Below the pieces are notes generated by a model that searched no databases, was not told the DNA's origin, and saw nothing but the letters and a program-made list of their open reading frames with translations. From assembly GCA_037200385.1 (NCBI GenBank), contig JBBCGL010000001.1, forward strand, positions 4,541,418 through 4,605,417: a stretch of 64,000 nt of DNA, given 5' to 3'. This document shows, piece by piece, positions 1-8,935 of the stretch. Positions within the stretch are counted from its first letter, which is position 1, and the number at the start of each line of letters is the position of its first letter. This DNA is from Rhizomicrobium sp. Its GTDB lineage: Bacteria > Pseudomonadota > Alphaproteobacteria > Micropepsales > Micropepsaceae. Position numbers and translations under genes: made by a program.

Positions 1-951
1 ATGCTGCGGCCGGGCGCCGAGCGCGTCGCACGCCTCGGCGGTCTGCATGCGTTCATGGATTGGGAGCGCCCCATCCTCACCGATTCCGGCGGCTTCCAGG
101 TGATGTCGCTGGCCAAGCTGCGGAAGATCACCGAAGCCGGCGTCACGTTCCGCTCGCATATCGACGGCTCGGAGCAGTTCCTTTCGCCCGAGCGCGCGAT
201 GGAAATCCAGCGCCTGTTGGGCTCCGACATCCAGATGGTGCTGGACGAGTGTCCCGCCTATCCCGCCACCCGCGGCGACATCGAGGCATCGCTGGCGCTT
301 TCGATGCGCTGGGCGGCGCGCTCGAAGACGGCGTTCGGCGAGCAGCCGGGACACGCCTGTTTCGGCATCGTGCAGGGCGGCGTCTTCGCCGACCTGCGCG
401 TCCGCTCGGCGCAGGCATTGCGCGATATCGGCTTCGATGGTTACGCCATCGGCGGGCTCGCGGTGGGCGAATCGCAGGCCGCGATGTTCGAGACCATCGA
501 GGCGACGGAACCCCATCTGCCGCCGGACCGGCCGCGCTATCTCATGGGGGTCGGCAAGCCCGACGATCTGGTGGGCGCGGTGCTGCGCGGGGTCGACATG
601 TTCGATTGCGTTCTTCCGACCCGCTCGGGCCGCAACGGCCAGGCCTTCACCCGCGGCGGCACGGCGAATCTGCGCAATGCCCGCTTCGCCGACGATTCGG
701 GGCCGCTCGATCCCGGGTGCGGCTGTCCCGCCTGCCGCCAGTTCAGCCGCGCCTATCTCCACCACCTCGTCAAATCCCAGGAGATCATGGCCTCGATGCT
801 GCTGAGCTGGCACAACGTCCAATATTACCAGGACGTGATGGCCGAGCTGCGGGCGGGGATCGCCGCCGGCCGGGCGGCCGAGGTCGCCGCGCGGGTGATC
901 GCCGCCTATCCCCGCGATTCGACGCCAAAAACCGACGAAAACCTCGATTGA
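1..951 (+). CDS. tgt: Queuine/preQ1 tRNA-guanine transglycosylase, 3' part (5' end off window)
   Basis: Exchanges guanine-34 for a queuine precursor in tRNAs with GUN anticodons. The visible 316 residues begin at the family's LRPG segment. By comparison with the usual ~375 residues, roughly 60 N-terminal residues lie before the window, so the ATG at position 1 is internal. The nucleophile region DSGGFQV, the GGLAVGE loop, MGVGKPDDL, the second catalytic DMFDCV and the zinc site (CGCPAC, then an AYLHH histidine) are all present. The reading frame ends cleanly with TGA. The tRNA-Lys gene follows 42 bases downstream on the same strand. The family call is secure. Confidence 0.95.
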   Translation: MLRPGAERVARLGGLHAFMDWERPILTDSGGFQVMSLAKLRKITEAGVTFRSHIDGSEQFLSPERAMEIQRLLGSDIQMVLDECPAYPATRGDIEASLALSMRWAARSKTAFGEQPGHACFGIVQGGVFADLRVRSAQALRDIGFDGYAIGGLAVGESQAAMFETIEATEPHLPPDRPRYLMGVGKPDDLVGAVLRGVDMFDCVLPTRSGRNGQAFTRGGTANLRNARFADDSGPLDPGCGCPACRQFSRAYLHHLVKSQEIMASMLLSWHNVQYYQDVMAELRAGIAAGRAAEVAARVIAAYPRDSTPKTDENLD

Positions 952-993
952 CCCTGACCCAACCCCCACATATGGTCCGCGCCCGCGCTGGAC

Positions 994-1068
994 GGGCCCA
1001 TAGCTCAGCGGCAGAGCATCTGACTTTTAATCAGAGGGTCGATGGTTCGATCCCATCTGGGCTCACCA
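994..1068 (+). tRNA. tRNA-Lys (anticodon TTT)
   Basis: A 75-base cloverleaf. The acceptor arm GGGCCCA pairs with TGGGCTC (one G-U), followed by discriminator A and an encoded CCA. The D arm contains AGCTCAGCGGCAGAGCA. The anticodon stem TCTGA/TCAGA encloses the loop CTTTTAA, giving anticodon TTT. The T arm contains GGTTCGATCCC. No terminator is obvious directly after it. Confidence 0.96.
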
Positions 1069-1180
1069 GCGCAGGAAACCTCTCCTTGCACCACGCGTTC
1101 CCGATAGCGAATGCAGGGCTTTTCTTCCCCATTGGCGCCTATATTGTTGCCGCCAAGCAACAGATAAATGGGCCATTTGG

Positions 1181-1209
1181 TTGACAAAACTTGGCTCGTC
1201 GCGTTAAGT
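1181..1209 (+). promoter_or_regulatory. Candidate sigma70-type promoter for the small exported protein gene
   Basis: A perfect -35 box TTGACA (1181-1186) is followed, after 17 bases, by TTAAGT (1204-1209) as a weak -10. A strong Shine-Dalgarno AGGAGG sits at 1226-1231, six bases before the ATG at 1238. The -35 and spacing are good; the -10 matches only half of the consensus. Confidence 0.5.
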
Positions 1210-1237
1210 GAACTCTAGTTTGGTCAGGAGGATTTTC

Positions 1238-1486
1238 ATGGTGCGGAAATTTGGTGCGGCCGTTATCGCGGCGGCTCTGTTGGTCTCGTCGGGTACGGCA
1301 GCGTTCGCGGCGGATCAGGCTGCGCTTGCTCCTGGCAAAGCCGCTGGCGTACGTGAAGCCGCGCTGCGCGCTCCGCTGTGGGTTTGGGTTGCCGGCGTCG
1401 GCTTCGTCGCGCTGGGCGTTGGCCTCGTCGCGTCGGGCAATGGCAATGGCCATTCGGGCGGATCGAGCACGACGACTCGCCTCTAA
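1238..1486 (+). CDS. Small exported or inner-membrane protein, function unknown
   Basis: An 82-residue product. The start was chosen at the ATG preceded by AGGAGG; an upstream ATG-type start at 1208 would lack a ribosome site. The N-terminus is a classic signal peptide: basic MVRK, an Ala/Leu/Val core, then AFAA-D. After a short Ala/Lys/Arg linker there is one hydrophobic span (about residues 47-67, LWVWVAGVGFVALGVGLVA). The tail is Gly/Ser/Thr-rich (SGNGNGHSGG). I do not recognise a family. It has its own promoter and a strong intrinsic terminator, so it is probably an abundant monocistronic transcript. It may be an envelope or surface-associated small protein; function is not inferable. Confidence 0.7.
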   Translation: MVRKFGAAVIAAALLVSSGTAAFAADQAALAPGKAAGVREAALRAPLWVWVAGVGFVALGVGLVASGNGNGHSGGSSTTTRL

Positions 1487-1512
1487 GCGAGACCGTTTCT
1501 TTCGAATCTACG

Positions 1513-1545
1513 AAAAGCGTTGACCTTCGCGGGTCAGCGCTTTTT
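1513..1545 (+). terminator. Intrinsic terminator after the small exported protein gene
   Basis: A 13-bp stem (AAAAGCGTTGACC with GGTCAGCGCTTTT, one G-T wobble) closes a TTCGCG loop and runs into TTTTT. It lies 26 bases after the stop codon at 1486. Confidence 0.85.
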
Positions 1546-1633
1546 GGTTTTGGTCGGGGAAGCGGCTGTTCGCGGAACAATCGCCGTCGAGCATGACGGT
1601 ATGACGGTATCATGCGATTTTACCGCAGACGGC

Positions 1634-2305
1634 TCAGCCTTCACTGAGCGGCGGCCGTAGCAGTTCGATCTCCAGCGTCAGCCCATTGGGGTGGACGTTC
1701 TGGATCGACCGCCAGACCCGGCCGGTCGCGGCGCTCACCCAGTAGGAATTGGCAAAGCTCCAGTCCAGCCGCTCGGCCCGGCAGCTCTCATCCACCCGGA
1801 TGGTATCGAGCTGCTTGCCGAGAATTGTGATCGGGTCGGGACCGGCCGGCACCATCCGGCAGACCACCGGAACGGAATAGATGCCGCGATCTGCGAAATC
1901 GGCGTTCCAGGTGAAGCTGTGCGGCCGGGTCCAGCCCGACGGATCGCCGGCGGCGGCCTGATAGCCCGTCAGGTCTGTCCCGAAGCCGGCCGTCCGGACG
2001 ATCCGGCCGTTGCGTGTGGTGATCGCGACATGTGCGCCGGACGCCCACAGGCGCTCGCCATTGGTGTCGGTGGCCAGGAGGAGAACCTGCTCTCGCCCGC
2101 CATTGATGCGGATGCCCATCGTGGCATAGGGGATCGCGGCCGCCTGCTCGAGGCTGACCGGCGCATCGCGCGCGTCCCACGCCTCGCGCGCGGCCTTCAG
2201 CATGGAAAACCAGTCGCTTCCTTCCGAGCTGCATCCCGCCAGCAGGCCGGCGCAGGCGCAGCCCGCGGCGAAGCGATAGAGGCGCTTAAGGTGCGACGAT
2301 GTCAT
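1634..2305 (-). CDS. yjbF: YjbF/GfcB-family outer-membrane lipoprotein of a capsule/EPS locus
   Basis: A 223-residue lipoprotein. A short basic N-terminus leads to the lipobox LLAGC with the lipidated Cys at residue 25. The remainder resembles the YjbF/GfcB family (group 4 capsule and yjbEFGH loci), including ITTRNGRIVRTAGFGTDL and the closing Tyr/Trp/Val-rich segment. It is the second gene of a leftward operon: its start overlaps the end of the YjbH gene by 20 bases, implying coupled translation. Family members are periplasm-facing lipoproteins needed for assembly or secretion of an exopolysaccharide; the exact biochemical role is unknown. It points away from the divergent SLBB export gene, so the two operons probably serve one pathway. 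Confidence 0.82.
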   Translation of the reverse strand: MTSSHLKRLYRFAAGCACAGLLAGCSSEGSDWFSMLKAAREAWDARDAPVSLEQAAAIPYATMGIRINGGREQVLLLATDTNGERLWASGAHVAITTRNGRIVRTAGFGTDLTGYQAAAGDPSGWTRPHSFTWNADFADRGIYSVPVVCRMVPAGPDPITILGKQLDTIRVDESCRAERLDWSFANSYWVSAATGRVWRSIQNVHPNGLTLEIELLRPPLSEG

Positions 2306-4790
2306 CGATATGCTCCAGCACCACGCCGTAACTTTGCGGGCGCGTCTCCTGATACAGCGAATCGTCGTCGTCGAGCCGCTGGCCGCCGTCGCGGATCAGC
2401 GAGCGCAGGCGCAGATCGTAGGTCGACTGGCTGAAGAAGGGCAGGGCCCATTCCAATGGGATGTGGACGAGAATGCCCTTGTCGAAGCTGCCTTCGCCGA
2501 ACTTCGAGAACGGCACATTGGTGAAGGTCGCGAAGGCGCCGATCTCGACACCCGTTTCGAAGCGTCGCGTGACTTCGATCGTGGCCCCGTAATCGCCGGC
2601 GAGATAGCGTCCGGCATGCACCGCGAAGTTCAGGCCGTACCACGGCGATTCGTAGTACATCGACGCGTGCCCCGTCAGCACGTGATAGTCCTGCAGCCCG
2701 AACAGCCGGTTGAAATCGCGCTGCCACACCTCATAGGCGTCGAGGCTGAACGCGACCCGCTCGCCTTCCGGACGCCACAGGATCTGCGCTCCGCCGCCCG
2801 CGAACATGTCCTCGAGGTAGCCCGCCTTGGCCTCGAAATAGACGTCGCGCGTCAGCCTGGTGCGGTACAGTGCATCGAGATTCGCGATGCCGTTGATGCC
2901 GTCCCGGAAATAGAGGTTCAGGTCGCTGCGCACATGCGGCAGCAAGCTGTTGGAATTCCGGCTCGTGTCGTAATTGTTGTAGATATTGCCCTCGAGCCGG
3001 GTCTCCAGCGTCAGCTTCGGCGTGATGTCGACGCTGGCGTTGACCGAACCGAGGACCTGGATCTGGATCGGCTGGTCCGGATCGAAGAACCCTTCGCGCA
3101 AGCCGGGACCGAAACTCCAATGGAAGCGTGGATAGGTCCCGTCCTGGGCTTGCTCCAGAACCGGATTGCTCAGCGGCGACAGGCTCGTGGAGACGGCGTC
3201 GCCGAGTTCGCGCGACGATCCGGAAGCCAGGGTGGCGCGTTCCAGCGCACTGCGCGCGATCTCGAAGTCGCGCAGCTCCACGCCGTTTCTGACGGTTATG
3301 ATGTGGAAGACTTCGACGCCGGGCGGCGCGTCCGCCATCAGGACACGCGCCACCCGGCCCACAGCCTCGGTGTCCGTATTGTAGTGCGTGTTCGTGAAAT
3401 ACAGCCAGACCATCGCCGGCTCGACCGAGAGAGCCTCGACCTCGAGCGACTGTGCCGTGACGTCTTCGCGGATCTTCCGCGCGGTCGCGGCGGGATCGGT
3501 GGGCGGCGGCGCGGCGTCGGTCGCTGTCGGCTGCGTATCGTTTTCGGCGACCTGGACGCCCGTATGGGCGATCTTGCAGAACGCGATCCGGCCCGAGGGA
3601 TCGTCGAGGTCGGATAGCGCGATCGTTTCGAGGTGCGGTGCCAGGCCCGCCACGATGCCGGCGTAGCGGTCGCACTGCCTGCTCGCGACGCGCTGGCTGA
3701 AATGCGCATCGACCACCAGCGTACGGCCCATGACGTCGACGGCGTGCACGCCGGTCGTCTCCGCCATCAGCGCCGACTCGATGACCAGGGCGTCGGCGTC
3801 CTGTGCGGGTCGCGGCAACTGCACCCAGGCATGCGCCGGAAGGGCGACCTGCTGCGGACGGTTGCGCATGATCAGCTGCGACAGCGCGGCCATCTGCTGC
3901 TCCACCGGGCGGATGACCGGCGCCGGAATGTCCGGCCCGAAGCGTTGCGGCGACAAAGGGATCGTCGGATCGACGCTGAAGCTGGCCGTGACGCCATAGG
4001 TCGAACCATAATACCAGCCGGCCGAAATCGAGGCGATGTCGTAGAGACGGTATGCGAGACCGACATTGACCGGCATGCGCACCTTGAAGCCGCCATTCAC
4101 TTCGTTGACATAGGCGTCGCTGCTGTACTCCGCGAGCAGGTCGAGATTGTCGATCGGAGAATGCCAGATGACGCCGCCGAACAGGCCCATGGCCGGGCCG
4201 TGGAAGAACTGCCCGAAATTGACGGTGCCGCCGGTGGCGAGCGGCGACGATCGCGTCTTGAACGAATCCGAGATCAGCCCGAACGGATTGGGGAACGTAT
4301 CGACCGAGGCGAGGCGTCCCCAGCCGAGGCCGGCGCTGACGTCGAAGTCGCTGATCCGCTTTGTGGCGACGAGATATTCGGCGCCATAGACGCCCGTGCC
4401 GAGCAGATCGCGGATGCCGAGGGAGATTTCAGGCCAGATTTCGTCCTCGCGCGACAGGCGCAATTTCAGGCCGAAGCTGCGGTCGTAGAGCGCCGGCGTG
4501 TTGAAGATGTGACCGACGCGGCTATAGCGGAACGAGCCTTCGAGCCAGGGCAGTATCTGGAACGCGATATTGTATCGCTGGCTTGTGTCGAGCAGCCCGA
4601 TCGTCGCGGCGATCTGCCCGTCCGGTGCCATGCGCGCGCTCGGCATGTCCAGGATGCCGAGCTCGCCATAGGTGTCGCGCGGCGTGTAGGTGAGGTCTTC
4701 GGCGGACGCCGCACCGCAGCTGCCGGCACAGAACACCAGGACTGCCGCACTGACCCGGCCGCGCAGCTTTGGGCGCGCACGGCTTCGCAT
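2286..4790 (-). CDS. yjbH: YjbH/GfcD-family outer-membrane protein for exopolysaccharide secretion
   Basis: An 834-residue protein when started at the ATG at 4790, which places a signal peptide (MRSRARPKLRGR, then an Ala/Val core ending GAASA-E) at the very N-terminus. An in-frame start at 4934 would put 48 odd residues ahead of it and would lie upstream of the candidate promoter (4848-4878). A GTG at 4820 is an alternative. The body carries DUF940/YjbH signatures: GELGILDMPSARMAPDGQ, ILPWLEGSFRYS, YDRSFGLKLRL, GTGVYGAEYLVATK and DVSAGLGWGRL. The C-terminal half is rich in alternating beta strands, as in an outer-membrane barrel. GfcD/YjbH proteins are thought to act in polysaccharide export. 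The gene leads the yjbH-yjbF operon. Confidence 0.88.
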   Translation of the reverse strand: MRSRARPKLRGRVSAAVLVFCAGSCGAASAEDLTYTPRDTYGELGILDMPSARMAPDGQIAATIGLLDTSQRYNIAFQILPWLEGSFRYSRVGHIFNTPALYDRSFGLKLRLSREDEIWPEISLGIRDLLGTGVYGAEYLVATKRISDFDVSAGLGWGRLASVDTFPNPFGLISDSFKTRSSPLATGGTVNFGQFFHGPAMGLFGGVIWHSPIDNLDLLAEYSSDAYVNEVNGGFKVRMPVNVGLAYRLYDIASISAGWYYGSTYGVTASFSVDPTIPLSPQRFGPDIPAPVIRPVEQQMAALSQLIMRNRPQQVALPAHAWVQLPRPAQDADALVIESALMAETTGVHAVDVMGRTLVVDAHFSQRVASRQCDRYAGIVAGLAPHLETIALSDLDDPSGRIAFCKIAHTGVQVAENDTQPTATDAAPPPTDPAATARKIREDVTAQSLEVEALSVEPAMVWLYFTNTHYNTDTEAVGRVARVLMADAPPGVEVFHIITVRNGVELRDFEIARSALERATLASGSSRELGDAVSTSLSPLSNPVLEQAQDGTYPRFHWSFGPGLREGFFDPDQPIQIQVLGSVNASVDITPKLTLETRLEGNIYNNYDTSRNSNSLLPHVRSDLNLYFRDGINGIANLDALYRTRLTRDVYFEAKAGYLEDMFAGGGAQILWRPEGERVAFSLDAYEVWQRDFNRLFGLQDYHVLTGHASMYYESPWYGLNFAVHAGRYLAGDYGATIEVTRRFETGVEIGAFATFTNVPFSKFGEGSFDKGILVHIPLEWALPFFSQSTYDLRLRSLIRDGGQRLDDDDSLYQETRPQSYGVVLEHIDDIVAP

Positions 4791-5098
4791 CCGTATCCGA
4801 CGCGCGGTGCTCTGCTTCACTGCCTTGAATTTCTCTAGCCCAGCCGCATTGTATGGCCGCTGAGCAAAAATCTGACAAGGCAGTTGATGCGATTTGCCCG
4901 CGCTATCAAGGAGATAACGCCATGCTATCGGCATGGCCCGGCGCTCGCCTCACATTTGACCGCTCCGGTTCGCTGGTTCGCAGATTTGCGGCCGCGACGA
5001 CCGGAGGATTGCCAAAAGGAAATCCGCGCTTTGGCGCAAGCGGTTATTTTGATTGAAGAATTGGGCCTTGCGCGTTTGCGCCCCGCCCAGTAAGAACC
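4791..5098. other. Divergent intergenic region between yjbH and the SLBB export gene
   Basis: About 308 bases without a convincing gene; the in-frame extension of yjbH through here is judged non-coding. It holds the leftward promoter candidate at 4848-4878 and must also hold a rightward promoter for the SLBB gene, for which I see no good -35/-10 pair. No strong inverted repeat was found. Confidence 0.5.
4848..4878 (-). promoter_or_regulatory. Candidate promoter for yjbH-yjbF
   Basis: Read on the minus strand, TTGTCA (4878-4873) is followed after 19 bases by TACAAT (4853-4848), a close -10 match. Transcription would begin near 4841, downstream of the longest possible reading-frame start (4934), which supports the shorter yjbH start. 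The 19-base spacer is longer than ideal. Confidence 0.4.
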
Positions 5099-7969
5099 AT
5101 GCGGCATAATCGAATTGGAATGCGGGCGGCGATGAAGCCTTTGTCTTGGGACCGGCTAATGTGTGTCGCTCGCCGGTTCGCGCGACAGTTTGCTTTCGGC
5201 GCGGGAGCCTTGGGATTGCTGGCGCTGCTTGTGCTGCCGGCGCTTCCCGGCGCCGAGGCGCAATCGCTTCCCAGCGCCGCCGATGCTTTGCGCATGTTGC
5301 AGGAGCGTCAGGGCGGCGGGAACACGGACGAGGTTCCGGACCTCGATCCGACCGCCAGGCCGAGCGTCCAGACCTTCACCCCTGCGGCGCTGCCGGCCGG
5401 CAGCGCGCCGTCATCGCATCTCGAAGAGGCATATTCGCGCCGCGCCAGCGATACGCTCCAGCAATTCGGCTATGACGCGCTGGGCGTTCCGTCCGCCGTG
5501 TCGATCACCCAATCCGGCGCCATTCCCGACGGCTATGTGCTGGGACGGGACGACGAACTCGTGATTTCGCTCCGCGGACAGGAGAACTCCAGCTATCGCG
5601 TGCGCGTGGATCGTGACGGCCGTGTAACCTTGCCCAGGCTCGCGCCCATTCTGGCGGCCGGCCGGCGCTTCGGCGATTTCCGTGCCGATGTCGAGTCGCA
5701 GGTCGGGCGCGCTTATCTTTCTACCCAGGTCTTCGTCACGATCGGCAATATCCATCAGCTCTCGATCCTGGTGGCCGGCGAAGTCCGTGCGCCGGGCGTG
5801 CGCACGCTGAGTGCGCTGGCAAGTCCGCTCGATGCGATCCTGCTGTCGGGCGGCGTCAAGAAGACGGGCAGCTTGCGGAACGTGAAGGTGATCAGCGCCG
5901 GGACGACGCGGACGATCGATCTCTATTCCATCGTTGCGGAGGGCCGTTCCGGCAGCCTCGGCTCGCTGCGCGACGGCGACAGGATCTACATCCCTCCGCT
6001 CGGCCCGACCGCCGCCGTGTCCGGGTCGGTGGCGCGGCCCGCCATCTACGAACTTCCGCCGGGCGTCATCGGAATGCGGGTTTCCGAGCTGCTTCGTCTT
6101 GCCGGCGGACCGGCCATCGCCGCGGCCTATACGCTTTCCAAGATCGATGTGCGCCGCGACGGAACCCTGTCGCTCGATCCGACGACGAGGAACGGCCTTG
6201 TGCGCGACGGCGAAGTGCTTGTCGTCAGCGAGACCCGCGGCGGAATGTCGGGCCGGGTCTGGATGCGCGGTGAAATCGTCGCGCCCGGCGTGCGGCCCTT
6301 GTCGACCATTCCGACCATCGGCGCCGCCTTTCGCTCGGCGCGCGATTTGACGCCGTTTGCGTATACACCGCTCGCGTTGGTGCGGCGCCGCGATCCGGTG
6401 ACCAATTCGATCACCTTGATCCCGGTGTCGCTCACGGCCGTGATCCGTCATGCCGTCGACCTGCCGCTTCAGGATGACGATACGGTCTTCATTCTCAGCC
6501 GGCGCCAGATGTCCGCCCTGGCCAGCCTTGTCACCAAGGACGTGAATTCCGCTTATGAGCCGCCGGGGGTCAAGGATGCCAAGAAGCCCGGCACGCGCGA
6601 TGTCGCCGGCCAGGCGGATGATCTGACCCTCCCATCGGAGTCGGGCGCGGCGCCGTCCGCGCTGTCTTCGGCGGCAGCGGCCTTGGCGGCATCGAACCCG
6701 GCGGTCGCCGCGGGCGGTCTGCGCCGGCGCCAGGAGGGTGGCTTTGGCGACGATCTGCGGTTCCGCAGTGCCGGGCAGGCCGACAATACCGAAGCGGCCG
6801 CGTTGGCGAGCGCCCAAGCCTTGGGCGCCAGCAACGGCATCAACAATGCGCCGGCCACGCAGCGTTCCGATGACGACATCGTCGATGAGGTCGCCGGCCT
6901 CGTCGGCGTGACGCCGGATGCGCTGCAGCGGCTGGCGGTCGACAACCTCGTCTGGGTCATGAACGAAGTGCGCGAGCCCGGGCCCTATCTCGCCGGCAGC
7001 GGCACGTCCATCGACGACATGGTCCAGGCGGCGGGCGGTCCGCAGCAGCGTGCCGATCTTTCCAGCATCGAAGTCACCTCGACCTTGGTGGATCAGCGGA
7101 CGGGCGCGACCCATACGACGCGCCAGAACTTCGCCCAGGCCGACGGGCAGATGGCGCTTGCGTCGATCCGTCCGATGGATGTCATCCGCCTGCGCTCGGT
7201 CTACACCGACCGCGACGAGGGCACGGTCTCGGTCGCGGGCGAAGTCCGGTTCCCGGGCGTGTTCGACATCACGCGTGACGAACGCCTGTCCTCGCTTCTC
7301 CAGCGTGCGGGCGGCGTGTCCGAAGTGGCCTATCCCTACGGCGCGATCTTCACGCGGAAGAATGCGGCGCTCGCCGAAAAGGAAGGCTATGAGCGCACCG
7401 CGCGCCAGCTCGAAAGCCAGATTCCGACCCTGCTCGCCAAACAGGGCGAAGGTGAGCCCGGCCAGACCGCGACGAGCCAGTATCTGAGCACCCTGGCGCG
7501 CAATCTGCGCGACACGCCGGCGCTTGGCCGCATCGTCATCACCGCCGATCCGACGGTACTTGCGACGCGGCCGGAACTCGATTTCGTGCTGCAGCCGGGC
7601 GACACGCTGTACATTCCCAAGCGTCCGTCCGACGTCACCGTTTCCGGCGAAGTTCTCAATACCGGCTCCTTCCAGTACCGCGCGGGGCTGCGCTATTCGG
7701 ACTACATCCGGCTGGCCGGCGGCGAAACCCAGCAGGCCGACGATTCGCGCATTTTCATCGTGCTACCGGACGGCAGCGCGACGCCGATCGGAAGCGACTG
7801 GCTGTCCTTCGGCGGCGGCAGCAATATCCCGCCCGGCTCTACGATCGTGATTCCGCGCGATATCGCGCCCTTCAGCTGGTCGCAATTCGTGAAGGATGCG
7901 GCGCAGATCGTGAGTCAGCTCGCCATCAGCGCAGCGTCGCTGGCGGTCCTGAATCGGAACAGCAATTAG
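5099..7969 (+). CDS. Large polysaccharide export protein with six SLBB-like repeats
   Basis: A 956-residue member of the Wza/KpsD outer-membrane export superfamily. A signal peptide ends near PGAEA-QS (about residue 54). There is no lipobox Cys, unlike Wza. The polysaccharide-export domain follows (about residues 140-215: GRDDELVISLRG, VDRDGRVTLPRL). Six copies of an SLBB-like (V)-x-GEV-x-x-PG motif begin near residues 224, 305, 387, 618, 710 and 845. An Ala-rich linker (about 490-600) separates repeats three and four. The C-terminus has a hydrophobic stretch that could be an outer-membrane helix. Role: periplasm-spanning or outer-membrane channel for polysaccharide secretion, divergent from yjbH-yjbF. 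ATGs at 5120 and 5132 are alternative starts; no clear ribosome site decides between them. Its stop codon overlaps that of the convergent fcl. Confidence 0.88.
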   Translation: MRHNRIGMRAAMKPLSWDRLMCVARRFARQFAFGAGALGLLALLVLPALPGAEAQSLPSAADALRMLQERQGGGNTDEVPDLDPTARPSVQTFTPAALPAGSAPSSHLEEAYSRRASDTLQQFGYDALGVPSAVSITQSGAIPDGYVLGRDDELVISLRGQENSSYRVRVDRDGRVTLPRLAPILAAGRRFGDFRADVESQVGRAYLSTQVFVTIGNIHQLSILVAGEVRAPGVRTLSALASPLDAILLSGGVKKTGSLRNVKVISAGTTRTIDLYSIVAEGRSGSLGSLRDGDRIYIPPLGPTAAVSGSVARPAIYELPPGVIGMRVSELLRLAGGPAIAAAYTLSKIDVRRDGTLSLDPTTRNGLVRDGEVLVVSETRGGMSGRVWMRGEIVAPGVRPLSTIPTIGAAFRSARDLTPFAYTPLALVRRRDPVTNSITLIPVSLTAVIRHAVDLPLQDDDTVFILSRRQMSALASLVTKDVNSAYEPPGVKDAKKPGTRDVAGQADDLTLPSESGAAPSALSSAAAALAASNPAVAAGGLRRRQEGGFGDDLRFRSAGQADNTEAAALASAQALGASNGINNAPATQRSDDDIVDEVAGLVGVTPDALQRLAVDNLVWVMNEVREPGPYLAGSGTSIDDMVQAAGGPQQRADLSSIEVTSTLVDQRTGATHTTRQNFAQADGQMALASIRPMDVIRLRSVYTDRDEGTVSVAGEVRFPGVFDITRDERLSSLLQRAGGVSEVAYPYGAIFTRKNAALAEKEGYERTARQLESQIPTLLAKQGEGEPGQTATSQYLSTLARNLRDTPALGRIVITADPTVLATRPELDFVLQPGDTLYIPKRPSDVTVSGEVLNTGSFQYRAGLRYSDYIRLAGGETQQADDSRIFIVLPDGSATPIGSDWLSFGGGSNIPPGSTIVIPRDIAPFSWSQFVKDAAQIVSQLAISAASLAVLNRNSN

Positions 7970-8928
7970 GCGGTGGTGCCGAGCCTGGCCTGCGCATAGT
8001 GATCGCGGAACCAGCCATAGGTGCTCCGCAGCCCATCCGCGAGCGGAATGTGCGCGCGCCAGCCTTGCTCCGTCAGCCGGCTGACGTCCAGCAATTTGCG
8101 CGGAGTGCCATCCGGGCGTGAGGCGTCGAACGCCAGCGCACCCTCATAGCCGACGACGGCTTTGACGGTTTCCGCGAGTTCGCGGATCGATACGTCTTCG
8201 CCCGTTCCGATGTTGATATGCCGTTCGTCCGAATAGTGCCGCATGAGGTGCACGCAGGCGTCGGCCATGTCGTCCACGTGCAACAATTCGCGCCGCGGCG
8301 TGCCGGTGCCCCAGACCACGATCTCCGGCAGGCCGCGGTTCTTGGCGTCGTGCATCCGGCGCATCAGGCCCGGCACGACGTGGCTTCCTTCCGGATCGAA
8401 ATTGTCGCCCGGCCCGTAGAGATTGGTCGGCATGACCGAGACGAAGTCGCAACCATACTGCCTGCGATACGCCGCGCAGAGCTTGATGCCGGCGATCTTC
8501 GCGATGGCGTACCATTCATTGGTCGGCTCGAGCGGGCCGGTCAGCAGGGCGTCTTCCGGGATGGGCTGCGGCGCGAGCCGCGGATAGATGCACGAAGACC
8601 CCAGCAGCATGAGCTTGGGCGTGCGCACGCGCCGTGCGGCCTCGATGACGTTCACCTCGATTGCGAGATTGTCGTGGAGGAATTCGGCGGGCCGCGTGTT
8701 GTTCGCGTGGATGCCGCCTACCAGGGCCGCAGCCAGGAAGATCGCGTCGGGCTTGTGGGCCGAGAGCCAGTCCTCGGCCTCGCTCTGGCGTCGCAGATCG
8801 ACCTCCGGGCGGGCAGCGGTCACGATTTCGCAGCCTTCCGATGCGAGGCGCCGGACGATGGCCGAGCCGACCATGCCGTTATGCCCGGCAACCCAGATGC
8901 GTTTGCCGCGAAGGGAGAATTCGGTCAT
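7966..8928 (-). CDS. fcl: GDP-L-fucose synthase
   Basis: A 320-residue extended SDR that epimerises and reduces GDP-4-keto-6-deoxymannose to GDP-L-fucose with NADPH. The N-terminal Rossmann motif is GHNGMVGSA. The family-typical SSCIYP and the catalytic Tyr140/Lys144 (WYAIAKIAG) are present, as are LYGPGDNFD and HVDDMADAC. Length matches E. coli Fcl (321). It follows gmd by 7 bases on the same strand, so the two are co-transcribed and complete the GDP-mannose to GDP-fucose pathway. The gene ends tail-to-tail with the SLBB gene, sharing the 4-base TTAG/CTAA stop overlap. Confidence 0.95.
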   Translation of the reverse strand: MTEFSLRGKRIWVAGHNGMVGSAIVRRLASEGCEIVTAARPEVDLRRQSEAEDWLSAHKPDAIFLAAALVGGIHANNTRPAEFLHDNLAIEVNVIEAARRVRTPKLMLLGSSCIYPRLAPQPIPEDALLTGPLEPTNEWYAIAKIAGIKLCAAYRRQYGCDFVSVMPTNLYGPGDNFDPEGSHVVPGLMRRMHDAKNRGLPEIVVWGTGTPRRELLHVDDMADACVHLMRHYSDERHINIGTGEDVSIRELAETVKAVVGYEGALAFDASRPDGTPRKLLDVSRLTEQGWRAHIPLADGLRSTYGWFRDHYAQARLGTTA

Positions 8929-8935
8929 GCGGCAC

